Source of the DNA: Hetaerina americana
Lineage: Eukaryota; Arthropoda; Insecta; Odonata; Calopterygidae
DNA length: 64,000 nt
Direction: 5' to 3'
Assembly (NCBI GenBank): GCA_022747635.1
Contig: JAKTNV010000009.1
Coordinates: 4,152,564 to 4,216,563 of the forward strand
Both the position numbers and the translations under genes were made by a program. The notes beneath the pieces were generated by a model, which saw only the letters and a list, made by a program, of their open reading frames with translations, was not told the origin of the DNA and ran no database searches. Shown here one piece after another: positions 10,500-21,833 of this stretch (its first letter is position 1; each line of letters opens with the position of its first letter).

Positions 10500-13400
10500 T
10501 TATTCTCGTATCCAGATACGTGTAGCCAAATCGTTCTACAGGCGCATTCGGGAATAAAATGTACGCTATGAACTGCACAACATTACAAACATTGTTGCAA
10601 GGGGGAACGAGGGGGAACGTTTTGAGAGAAATAACAAATTCTCAGCTAACCAAGAATGTTAAAAAATCTAGATGCTTACGTGTGGCATAAAGGTTTTCGG
10701 GAAGCAATTGGAAACTACGCACTGCCTTGCACGCTTTCAACTGTACCATAAAGCAGAAACGGCTCGAAACGATAACGAAGGTGAGAATTATGCTAAAAAT
10801 AACGAATTCCAAACTAAAACAAGAAAATAAAAAAAAGTAAATGTTTACGTGTGACCAAACCGTTTTATGGTTGCATTTGGGAATAATGTGCCATTTCGTA
10901 TGTAATCAAATGCAACGCATGGCAGAAAATTCCCGAAACGATAACGCAAGGGAAATGACAAATTCCAAACAAAAACACGAAAATCGAATGTGCAGATGCT
11001 GACGTGTGACCAAACTGTTAAATGGAGTCAATTGGGAATAATACACCAATTTTTACGCAGCATAAACAGCAAATTTAGAGCAATAACACCGTAATTAAAA
11101 AACCTAGGTGCGCATGTGTCTACAAACTAATTTAGGGAGGCAATCGGGAATAATACATAATTTTGTATGCAATATGCTGCAGCGCATGGTGGTAAATTCT
11201 TGAAACGATAACGGCCGTGGAAATTTTACAAAAACACGAAAATGGAACAATCTAAAAAAAATAAATGTGACAAAAACGTTTCAGGGAGGCAGTTGGAAAT
11301 TTCAAGCTATCAGCTGCATCGCAGGATATAAAATTTCCGACAAAATAAGGAACGGAAATAAAATTTGCGATAAGTAACAAATTCAGAGCAAATCCACGAA
11401 AATCAAAAGACTCAATCTTAAGAGGGACAAAACCTTTGTAGGCAGGTAATTGGGAATAATAAATCACTTTCTGCACTATCAGTCGCAACGCTTTGCAGAA
11501 AGTTTTCGAAATGATAACCATTCGGAAAATTTTGCATTAAATACCAAATTCTGAGCAAAAACATAACAATCAAAAAGTCTACATGCTGACTTGTGACCAA
11601 ACCGTTTTAGGAAGGCAAATGGGAATCAAACACCATTTTCCACGCAATCAACTGCAACTTATGGTAGTAAATTCTTGAAAAGATAAAAATTAAGAAAATG
11701 TTTCAAGAAATGACAATTTATGAGGCAAAACACGACAATTATAAAATCTAAATACTTGCGTGTGATGAAACCATTTTATGTAGCCAAATGGGTTAAATAT
11801 ACCATTTTTACGTATGCAAAAGCAACTTTTGGCATAAAATTCTATAAAATTTTTAAAAGCGGGAATATTTTGGGCCAAATGGCAAAATACGGCAAAAACG
11901 CGAAAATTTAGATGCTTACGGGTGATCTAACCAATAAATAGTGGCAATGGGGAATAGTACCAATTCAACTGAATCACATAGCAGAGAGTCCTCGAAAAAA
12001 TAACGAGACAGAAAATTTTGCGAAAAATGGAAAATTATGAGCAACAACCCGAAAAGCCAATAATGTAGATATTTACGTGTGACTAAACCGTTTTTATGCA
12101 GCAATTGGATTGATAAACAATTATGTACGCATTCAACTTTAACGCTTGGCAGAAAATTATCGACCGGGAAAATTTGGCGAGAAATGACAAATCCTAAGGG
12201 AAAACACGAAAATGAAAAAAATCTAGATTAGTAAATCAGGAAAAAAACGTTCCAGATAGGCAAATGGGATTTCACGGCACATTGTCATCTATTGCTAGCA
12301 GCTACATCGCAGGGTATAAATTTCTCGAGGGTGAAAATATTGCGAAAAATGAAAAAGTTTAAGCGGAAACACGGAAAACAAAAAAATTTAGATGTTTACG
12401 TGTGAATAAACCATTTTTATGGAGGAATTGGGAATAATACACTGATATCAACCGAGAAAATTTTGCGAGAAATGACAAATACGGAGTAAAAAAAGGGAAA
12501 ACGAAAAAATTAGGTAAAAAATGTGACAAAAATTCTAAAGAGGCAATTTGGACTTTAACAGCTGCTTTTAGCTGCATCGAATATTCTCAAAACGATAGCG
12601 AACGGGAACATTTTTTTGAGAAATAAAAAATTCAGACCAAACATCAAAATAAAAAAATATTCTGTGCCTAAATATTTCTGGGGGGGCAATTTGGAATAAT
12701 AAACCATGTTCTATGGTATCAACTGCAACGAATGGCAGAAAATGTTTGAAACCGTATCGACCGGAAAATTTTGCGAAGAATGACAAATAATGAGCAAAAA
12801 CACGAAAATCGAAGTATATATGCTTACGTGTGACCAAATATTTAGGGAGGGAATTGGAATGTCATATCATCCTATTTTTCCGCATTCAACTGCAACGAAT
12901 GGCAGATATTTCTCGACATTTTAACTAACAGGAATACATTGCGAGAAATGACAAATTATGAGCAAAAATACGAAAATTAAAAAAAAATAAGAAGCTTATT
13001 TGTGACCTAAACGATTAAAGCACACTATTGGGAATAATGCACCATTTTGTATTCACCTATTGTTGTATGCAATAAATAACAACACATAGAAACGATTACG
13101 AACGGGAAAATTTGGCAAAAAAAAACAAATACTGAGATGAAACACGAAAATTAAAAAATCTAGAAACAAAATGTGGCAAATAAATTCTGAGGAGGTAATT
13201 GTAAATTCAAAAGTTAACTGTCAGCTTTCAGCTGCATTGCTAGGAATAAAATTCTCGAAGCGAAAAGAAACGGAAAAAATCTGCGAGAGATTACAAATCC
13301 TGAGCAAAAACACGAAATACAAAAAAATGTGATGCCAAACCATTTTAAGGATGTATTTGAGAAACCTCCACCGTAATCTTTGCTATAACATCCTCCACCT

Positions 13401-16070
13401 CAGCCAAAAGGTCCTTCAAATAAAAACGAACGGAAAAATTTTGCGAAAAAAGAATTTAAGAGAGATGAAACACGAAAATCAAAAGTTTAGACGTAATAGA
13501 TTGACCAAACCGATTTTTTCAAGGCGATATGGAATATTACAGTATTTTGTGCGCAATCAAACTCAATTCAATGCATAAAATTCTCGAAACGATAACGATT
13601 TGGAGCATTTTACGAGAAATGATAAATTGTGAACGAAAATCAAACAATGTAAAATGCTTACGTGTGACCTGAGGCAATTGGGAATAATTGGGAGTACTTT
13701 TTATGCAGCACGCATGGAAAAAAAATTTTGAAACGTAGACGAGCAAGAAAATTTTGCAAAATTTTGCAAAATTTTGAAAAATTCTAAGCAAAAGCATGAA
13801 TATCAAAAAACCTGGATGCTTACGTGTAACAAAACCGATTAAGGGAGGCGATTGGGTATAATACAACATGTTCTAGGTTATTACAATCAACAGAGACCAG
13901 GAAGTCCTTAAAATTTTGAAAAAAATACGAAAATTAAGATATAAAGATGCTAACACGCGACCAAAAGAGAGTCAATTGGGAATAAAAAAAAACCACTCAA
14001 TACGCAGACAACTGAAACGCATTGCAGAAAATGTTCAAAACGATAACGAACGGGAAAAGTTTGGGAGAAATGACAAATTCTTAACAAAAACGCGTGAATT
14101 AAAAAAAATTAAATAACTACGTGTGACCAAAACCTTTTAAGATTGCAATTGGTAATCAGCTGCAATGCATACCAAAAAATTCTCGCGAGAGTAACGAACG
14201 ATTTTTGAGAGTTATAATAAATCTGGAAAATTAAAAAATCTATATGCTTACGTAAAACAAACCGTAAAATCATATGGGAAGAAAAGATAACGAAGAGATA
14301 GCAAAAATAAAAACTTTGCGAGATACAACAAATTCGGAGTGAAAACACGAACAATAAAAGAACTGTATGCTTACGTGTGACCAAACCGGTTTAGGGGACA
14401 ATTGAGAAGAATGCACCATTGTGTTGGCTAATAATTGAATCACATGGAAAAAAAGGCTCGAAAGAATAGAAAACGGGCATAATTTGGAAAAAATAACAAA
14501 TTCTGATATAAAACACGAAAATTGGTAAAATCAAGATGCTTGCGTGTGACGAAACCGTCTTAGGGAGTCGAATATGAATTATACACCCTATTTTACGCTA
14601 TTAACTTCGAAGCATGGCGAAAAATACGCGAGATGAATACGAACGTGAACAATTTACGATAAATAACAAATTATGAGCCCAAATACAGAATTTGAAAACT
14701 CTTCAAGCCTAGTTGTGACCAATCCGTTTTACGAGCGCAATTGGGAGCCATACACCATATTTCTTCTATCAGCTGAAACGCATGACAGGAAATACGAGAA
14801 AAGATAACAAACGTTACAACTTTTCCAGAAAAAAATTATGTTTTTAAACACGAAAATTAAAAAAAATATAGATTGTTACGTGGAGCCAAAATCTTTTAGG
14901 GAGTCAATTGGAAATAATACACCATGGCCCACGTTATTAACTTAAACGCATGGCAGGAAATGCTTGAAATGATAACCAAGGGATAACTACGGGCGAAAAA
15001 AAATCTAAGCTTTAATACGAAAGTTTATAAATCAAGATGCTTACGTGCGACCAAACCATTTTACGGAGAAAATTGGGAATTATACACTCTATTGTTCGCC
15101 ATCAGCTGCAACGCATGGCAGAAAATTCTCGAAATGATACCGAACGTGATAAATTTCCAAGAAACATCTAATTTTGAGCTAAAACATGAAAATTAAAAGC
15201 CCCTAGAGACATAAGTGTGAACAAACCATTTTTGGGAGGCAATTGGGAATTGTGCACCATTTTGTGCGCCATCAACAAGCATGGCAAAAAATCCTCGGAA
15301 AGATAATAATCGGGAAAATTTTACAAGAAATAACAAATTCTGAGTCGAAGACGAAAATTAAAAAAATCAATATGCTATAGTGTAGGAAATGTATAATTAT
15401 GCAACATTATGATCGCTATTTACTGCATTGCATTGGAGAAAATGTTACAAAAGATTGAAAAAGGGGAAATTTGGCGAGAAACAACAAATTCGTGCGGTTA
15501 AAAAATAAAATAAAAAAATATACCCGCGTGTGACTAAACCGTTCTAGGGAGGCATTTGGGAATTAGACAACATATTGCACGGTCTCAACTTCAACGCACG
15601 CCCGAAAATGCTCGAAATGATATTGAACGTGAAAATTTTGCGAAAAAATAATAAAAATTCTGTACACGAAAATTAAAAAATGAAGATATTTTCGCGTGAC
15701 CATGCCGTTTCAGGGAGGCAATCGTAAATTATCAACATACTGTCCGCTATCGACAACATCTCATGACAGAGAATCCTCAACAGGATAACGAGCGTCAAAA
15801 CTTTGCGATAAACCACTAATAGTTGAAATACGAAAATTGGGATATCTAGATTCATCCGTGTGACAAAACCGTTTCAGGCTGGCATTTGGGGGTTGGTTAT
15901 ACTCCAGCCATATTGTCGGCAATCAAATGCACCGCATGGCAGAAAAGGAAAGATAACGAACGCGAAAATTTTGCGAGGAATCGCACATTCTTAACTAAAC
16001 TACGAAAATTGAAAAGCTAGATACTTGGGTGTGACCAATTCGTATTAGAGTGGATATTGGGAATCAAATC
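10500..16070. repeat. Diverged satellite array, about 36 units, consensus near 169 bp
   Basis: Tandem direct repeats fill 5.6 kb. Each unit has, in order: ACGTGTGACCAAACCGTTTT, then GGAGGCAATTGGGAATAATA, a CAACTGCAACGCATGGCAGA block, CTCGAAACGATAACGAACGG, and GAGAAATGACAAATTCTGAG before a CACGAAAAT A-rich stretch. I located the AATTGGGAAT anchor or a variant near 10.70, 10.87, 11.03, 11.14, 11.29, 11.45, 11.61, 11.78, 11.94, 12.10, 12.26, 12.42, 12.54, 12.68, 12.85, 13.02, 13.19, 13.35, 13.52, 13.67, 13.85, 13.97, 14.14, 14.27, 14.40, 14.56, 14.73, 14.90, 15.07, 15.24, 15.39, 15.55, 15.72, 15.88 and 16.05 kb. Another unit lies near 10.52 kb. Mean spacing is about 157 bp; a unit without deletions is about 169 bp. 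Units are strongly diverged with no adjacent near-identical pairs, so the array looks old. No conserved ORF runs through it. Confidence 0.9.
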
Positions 16071-16399
16071 AGGTAGTATTCCTATCACATTTATGCAAAA
16101 GACTGATAATACACAATATAAAAGGAACTTAGGTGAAGGAGAATATACTTTTACATAAAAATAAATTATCAAAACAAATAATTTTAAGAAACATTTTTTA
16201 GAAGTTTAAATGTGATTTGTTTACTTTAAATAATCAATTATGTAACATGAATATTTTCAATTTATGAAAACAGAGTGACCAATCATGTTTTGTTAAAATT
16301 AGTCAAACAATGAAGTGACTATTGAATTTTCATGGTCTAGGAGTCATTTAAGGAAATTATGTTGCCCAATTTGATTAACATATTCCCATCAAATAAAAT
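16071..16399. other. Unassigned AT-rich spacer
   Basis: Very AT-rich, between the satellite array and the hAT-like pseudogene. No feature seen. Confidence 0.5.
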
Positions 16400-17480
16400 T
16401 TTTATGGGATGGGTGGGCTTGATGACCTGATACCAGTTTTCCAGCGTCCGGTTTAATGTCACTTGCCTGCTAATGCTGGCAAGTGACATTAAACCGCGAA
16501 TCATCGTGTTCACAAACCTGAGCTTTGTTTCTCTGCTTGGAGATAAGCTGAATGACTGCAATAAAACCATGTTCCACCAAATATGAAGTCGGAAATGCAA
16601 GAGGGCGTTTTTTAAACACCATCCATAATGCAGGATAACTATCGGAAACCTCCTTCTGTAGCCGAAACTCTTGATAATTTATGTTAAGCTTTAGTTTCAA
16701 TTCAACGTCATTTTGTAGGCCAATTGATTCTCCCTCTAATACTCCAACTTCCTCAATATCTACGAACGGATTTATCCCCCAGCATGGAATTTCCAACATA
16801 AGAAAATCCTCATATCGCTGCGTCATATTTTAATGTAAGGTGGCTAAATGATCAAAAAATACTCTCACATCATCAACTATACCAGCTATCTCTTCTAGCT
16901 TAAACAAGGAAGGAAATTGATAAAGCTCGCGGCGACCTATGTTGCGCTAAAATAAAAGCATTTTGGAAATAAACACGCAATTGTAAATTCATTTTATCGA
17001 ACTTTTTAAATAGTTCAGACTAAAATGGAACGTCAGTCCTAATATCTTAAAGGTTTTCCCTGTTAAAAACATCTTTCTCCTCAAAAAACTACGCGACAGT
17101 GTCAAAAAGATTATAGAAGCGCCTTATACTATTGCCTTTTGGTAGCCAACGAACTTCCGTTCGTAGGAGCGAACGTTTGAAATCTTATTCGTTCTCATCA
17201 CGCAACTCTCGAAAGAGTCGATCTTTAAGAGCATGGGCTTTGATTTCATTAACCACTGTAGTTAAAATGTTTAAGGAATTATGAAGGCATTCCCTCAATA
17301 TTTTAGCCACTAGATGCTGTCAGTGATTGACACAATGAATACCAAAAACATTTGGTGCATATTTTCTCAAGTATGCATGAAAACCATGGTGACGACCAGT
17401 CATTGATGGAGCGAAATATTTTCTAAGTTTTCTTTTTATTCCAAGAATTATTGTGAATATTTCCCATTTTTTTAAAAGAG
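16400..17480 (-). pseudogene. hAT/ZBED-type transposase-derived pseudogene
   Basis: The minus strand carries a C-terminal frame (16470-16826) with LGLQ-type text GLQNDVELKLKLN, then YQEFRLQKEVSDSYPALW, FPTSYLVEHGFIAVIQLISK and QRNKAQVCEHDDSRF. This is the dimerisation region typical of hAT transposases and of their animal ZBED/FAM200-like derivatives, where LAFPTSYLVERGFSA is characteristic. Upstream on the minus strand, broken frames continue the homology (NVFGIHCVNH near 17.32 kb; AHALKDRLFRELRDENE near 17.2 kb; RRELYQFPSL near 16.93 kb), with many stops. No zinc finger, exons or TIRs were identified. It is likely a dead transposon or a processed copy of a ZBED-like gene. Confidence 0.75.
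16449..16496. repeat. Perfect 19-bp inverted repeat, 10-nt loop
   Basis: Arms CGGTTTAATGTCACTTGCC (16449-16467) and its exact reverse complement (16478-16496) surround TGCTAATGCT. It lies inside the C-terminal end of the hAT-like pseudogene, where the second arm is coding-derived. Confidence 0.9.
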
Positions 17481-17831
17481 CTATGCTTCAAGTAAATGCA
17501 CAATTTCAGCAAAACTGTGACTTAGATCAGCGAACCGGGAATTTATTAAATAGATATCTAGCCGACAAAGTGAAAATTCAATCGTATATACACGATGTAT
17601 GAGGGAAAAAGTCCTCTTTTGGAACTACGAACTACCTCGTATCTATTACCATTCCATGAAAACATTAACTATATACTGGCCATTTATTTTCGCAATATAC
17701 TTCGCCATCATAAAATGATACAAAAACTTATATAATAGTGCTATAACAAGAATGATCTCGTGGAATGAATGAAAATAACTTGCCAATATAGCCTTGAAAA
17801 TATGGTTGGAAACGAATGGTTTGGAAAATTA
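17481..17831. other. Unassigned AT-rich sequence
   Basis: Upstream side of the hAT-like remnant. Homology fades and no N-terminal zinc finger is seen. Confidence 0.45.
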
Positions 17832-18507
17832 TTATTATTAGGTAATCTACCGGTTAAGGTAGGTTTTTGAATGGACTAATTAAATAATTTGTGACCCCTA
17901 GCAAAACACAGCATCCTACTCTACATCAGGTCCCTCTTCAGCTTTGAGTACTTTCTTCCTCCCTTCATCCCGTCCAACATCCCTATCCTGTTCCTTCCTT
18001 TTCCTCGTTTGCCTAACATTCTCCCCTCTATCACAGTCTTCAACATCCCACTGCCGGTCAATACTCCCTTCATCCACTTTTCCTGCCTCCTTAGGATTTA
18101 TCCCAACAAACCCCTCTCTTCGCCTACCATACCGAGTACTTCCTCATTTGTTTTCTTCTCGGTCCATTTCACCTTCTCCATTCTTCTCCACACCCACATT
18201 TCAAAAGCCTCCAATCTACGTCTATCCCCCTGCTTCAATGACCACGTTTCCGCGCCGTACATAGCTGCGCTTCATATCAAAGTTTTTACGGGTTTTTTCT
18301 TAATATCCTTACACAACGTCCCTGTCATCAACTTTCTCCTCCTTGTGAAAGCCTCTTTGCCTAGCGCAATTCTTCTCCTTACGTCCCTATTACTTTGACC
18401 ATGTTGGTCCAAAACACTTCCGAGATACGTAAATTGTTCTACCTGCTCTATTTTTTGCCCTCCTATTTTAATGTTTAGCTTAGCCTTTTTCTTTCTGCAT
18501 GATATTT
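17832..18507 (-). mobile_element. RTE-clade LINE, 5'-truncated
   Basis: The 3' tail (with AATCTACCGGTTAAGGTAGG) is preceded on the left by an (ATT)n run, the presumed tail. The coding remainder is the polyprotein C-terminus: IKIGGQKIEQVEQFTYLGSV, then LDQHGQSNRDVRRRIALGKE, in the 18272-18511 frame. It is truncated just after the KKKAK segment, so the RT core is absent. Confidence 0.8.
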
Positions 18508-19109
18508 CCATATATATAATTTTCCTTTGAGAAGCGGAAATATTGGCTATAATTAAGGCGGTCGGAAAATATTTTATTTTAAATTAACTTGACAGTTTAC
18601 GTGAAAGTTTATTATGACTTAATTCAGCTGAAATGTATTTGAAAAGTTCAAATGTAATTAACCCAATTAAAAATGTATTGTACACATCTCATGGGATAAC
18701 TTTACCGGTTATTTTCTAGGTAGCCCAATCCGAACCATTTGCTCGAAATATTCAAATTCATTGGGTCCTTAGTTAATGTCTATTATTAGAAGGTCCACGA
18801 GCCTCGAATTTACATCTCCATGGTAGCGAATAGGACGCGCGCGAATCGACGTCGCGTGTGATGCGACATCGCGTGGGAATCGCACATAACAGTTTGTATG
18901 TCGTTACATCATGAAACCCGACATTAATCCCCTCCTTAGTCAATCCTTCGATTCTATTCCCATTTTAAGCTTCCACTTCCTCGTTTGCCATTAAGCTCGC
19001 CCTGTGGATTCCTAATGGAAGCGAGGACGTAATGGCACATTTTAACCAAAGGGAAGTAATGGAAGAAGGTAGTGAGTGGTTAATGGTGAGTTGGAAATGC
19101 ATTTTACAT
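18508..19109. other. Unassigned intergenic sequence
   Basis: Nothing recognised. A few CG-rich words occur near 18.83-18.89 kb. Confidence 0.5.
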
Positions 19110-19628
19110 CCACATAGATAATAATAATTCGCCGCAAGAGCGTGTGGCGGGGAATTTCAGGTCGCCGTCGTCGTATGAGAAGAATTACACAACATGCAAA
19201 ACCAGAAAAGTCATGCCAACCTGCACCCACAGAGGCGTATATATTCATGCAAAAACCTTTATAAAGTAATCGCATGAAGTTACATGTACTATCAACTAAT
19301 GTAAAATATACACCTACGAATATACCTTATATCTACGCAACGTTTAATCTAGTCCTGACTTGTAAATGGAATATCTTTAATATTTCTATGGTGACTTTCG
19401 TGTCTTAGTATAATGAATACTGATTTTTCGGGGAAAGAATGAGTATTTGTATCTCTCTGCGCTGGAGTCAATCTCCCTAATCTTATGTTTATGATCTGAC
19501 ATATCTAACTAGTGTGGGGGCATTATAATTCCTGTAGAAGTTGACTGTTAAACTCGTTTGTTCTGAACCTTTCAAAAAGTCCAAGTCTCGCTTGTTCTCT
19601 TCGCATCTCAAGTTACTCCCAGCCTAAC
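19110..19628 (-). mobile_element. CR1-like LINE family A, 3' part
   Basis: Left end is the tail (CGCCGCAAGAGCGTGTGGCG-type). It is followed by the 3' UTR shared with 57.0-57.4 kb and 29.07-29.27 kb, then the C-terminal coding remnant ending in text complementary to the CTGGGAGCCACTTGAGATGC block. 5'-truncated. Confidence 0.75.
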
Positions 19629-19800
19629 CGTTAGACCAGGGGTAGAGCGTTGGATTACCGACCGAAGGGCCCGGGTTCGATTCCCGGGTAAGTTTGTATT
19701 ATGACCTTCAACTCCACCCAAACTTTGTGATTTCTCGGGTATCAGATCTTCCTGGGAAACCACAACTTGCACAGTAAGGAACTGGCCCCAATTATCACCC
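19629..19800 (+). mobile_element. tRNA-headed SINE-like repeat
   Basis: The head has GGGGTAGAGCGTTGGATTAC (A-box region) and GGGTTCGATTCC (B box), followed by a non-tRNA body. The body shares an ACCACAACTTG...ACAG...GTAAGGAA-type segment with 34.86-34.90 kb. I judge it a SINE because no complete cloverleaf closes. Confidence 0.55.
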
Positions 19801-20237
19801 CGTTGATATGTTTATTTCACACAATACCGTATAGGGCTTAGTACTGGGTAAACTTAACCATCACCCACCAAACCGAGCGTCGAGTTGATTGCTTTGCTTA
19901 TGGTTTTATTACGAAAAGATATGTGATTGGTAAGATCATACTAGCGAGTTTTCTCTAATTGTTAAGGATATTTAAAAAAATCAAAATACCAAGGAAAACT
20001 CGAATTCGAGTGTCTCGGAATCATGTTCGGTGGTGCGAGTGAATTGGTGTACGTAGCCCGGAGGCGTTGGAGATTCGTGGAGAAGAATGGAATGGCATGG
20101 GAGGGGAGGGAGCGACGCTGGAGACGTGGTAGCTGCGGGAGGAATTCGATAAAAAGCAGAGAGAGTGGATGCGCAATGTTACTGGCAGCGAGAATGGGCA
20201 GTGGCAGTCAGGCAAAGGCGGTGGTGGTACGTACATA

Positions 20238-20739
20238 CGGATTGTATCAAAAGTATCGGGAACATTTTCAGAAGATTAGATTTATTTCAGATACAGGCTC
20301 CCTTCCGGTAGGCGGAAGGTCATCAAGGGTACAAGCGTGCAAACTTCTTTGATGACAGCACTCACAGGGTCCCATTCGATGGTGTACTTTGAGGAAGGGA
20401 GGAATTCACTTTTCGGAATAGGAACTAGTCCGCTCGTGCGAAGTGGGGACTGTAAGGCGGTTGGGGAATCGTCGCGATGCCGCTGCAGATGGTCTTCGCA
20501 AGCGGACACTCTCGACTCTGCTCTCTTCGTCGTCCGTCCAAAGACCTTCGGGAGGACGAGTTTAGCGCACATCTTTCATCGCATCGTCAAATGTTCAGCG
20601 ATATAATGGTGTGTGCACTGTCACTGTCTGGTCAATGCCGATATACGACCTGCGATCACGCGAGAAATTATCAACCGATGGTCTGACTTCAGCACTTCAA
20701 GCACACGTCAGGAAAAAATTGATACTTTTTATACAAACC
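20238..20739 (-). mobile_element. Mariner-derived MITE, 502 bp, TA flanked
   Basis: Left TIR CGGATTGTATCAAAAGTATC and right end ATACTTTTTATACAAACC are inverted matches (about 18 of 20). The element is flanked by TA at 20236-20237 and 20740-20741. The interior read on the minus strand retains transposase fragments (MCAKLVLPKV; ESRVSACEDHLQR), so it is a deletion derivative of a mariner. Further copies lie at 33.76-34.37 kb and 42.16-42.43 kb. Confidence 0.8.
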
Positions 20740-21327
20740 TAGCATTTGCAGGAGAGAATTGTTGATGGGTGAGGGAGGGAGACTCAAGCCAGCGATGCTT
20801 AGCGTCGAACGAAAGACGCCTGCTAGAGAAACTATTCTCAAGGAAGACCAACCCACGCGGTGGGAACACGGAAGCCATGCGGCCTTCATCGTCCATGCAT
20901 CGCGAAAGCCTTCGCACCAGCTGGAATGGCGATGGTTGCCAATGGGGATGGAGAGAGGGGTGTTGCTTTCGCCAACCGGAGTAGATGCTGCAGGAAATGC
21001 GGTAAATTGCATGCATATTTTGATATGTATGTGTTGCCGGTAAAATGTTGATTCGGTGTGGAGGAAGATATCATTGCGCGGCAAAGGACAAAGCAACATA
21101 TGCATCCTGAGAGGTTGAACGTTGGTGGGCGAAAAAAAGGCAAAGAAGTGAAGGGAAGATATATGGTGACTTGGTGGGATATTTTGGGCTGCGATAGAAG
21201 GGAGGATGAATAGGAAAATCGGGGTGATGGAGGGAGTGGATCTTTAGACAGCATAAATGCTGGCCGATGCTACGAAGAGATGGAGAAATGTAGGGCGAGG
21301 AAAAGAACGTTCACGCGATACAGACGA
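20740..21327. other. Unassigned, with long ORFs of unclear meaning
   Basis: Overlapping ORFs on both strands (the longest is 138 codons, minus, 20689-21105) resemble no family I know. They run into the MITE, which argues that they are chance. Confidence 0.4.
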
Positions 21328-21833
21328 GGTCTGTACCAAAAGTATTTTGACTTATTTTCTCCCGGATGGACGGACGGACGGGCGGCGGTTTCTCTGGCTG
21401 GGTTGGACGGTGGGCCATCTCGGGAAAGGCTGGAGGCCGGCGGCAGCTGGCTCCCAGCCTTTGCGGCGTCGGATCGCTCGTTTGCGAAACCTATGTAACG
21501 TGAACTCGTTACGCTTCGTCATGAAAAAGTTACTGGAACTGCGTTATGCCGGCCGTCAAATTTAGCGTGAAACTGGGCAAAATCGGGAAAGAGACTGGTG
21601 CCATTTTCAAGGCGGCTTATGATGATAAAGCCACGGGTAGTTCGGGTGTGTTTTTGAGTGGCACAAGTTGTTTGGGTCGGGAGGGTAGAGAAGAAACTGA
21701 AGACGCAGAAAGTTCAGGACGCCATTCAATCTCAAAAAGTGAAGAAAATCTTGCAGGAGTGAAGGCTTTGTTGGAAGTAATCGCAGATTAAGGGTTCGCT
21801 TGGCTTCTGTTTGGCAACCCAACATGTGATGTA

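Noticed and set aside
10500..16070. CENP-B box in the satellite monomer
   Set aside because: The CTCGAAACGATAACGAACGG block is superficially similar but does not satisfy the TTCG(N4)A(N2)CGGG spacing on either strand.
10500..16070. CRISPR array
   Set aside because: The repeats are long, diverged and contiguous without unique spacers, in an animal-type sequence; this is a satellite.
19629..19700. Functional tRNA gene
   Set aside because: A and B boxes are present, but I could not form a complete cloverleaf with an acceptor stem, and a non-tRNA SINE-like body follows. The same reasoning applies at 9.2, 26.5, 28.5 and 58.1 kb.
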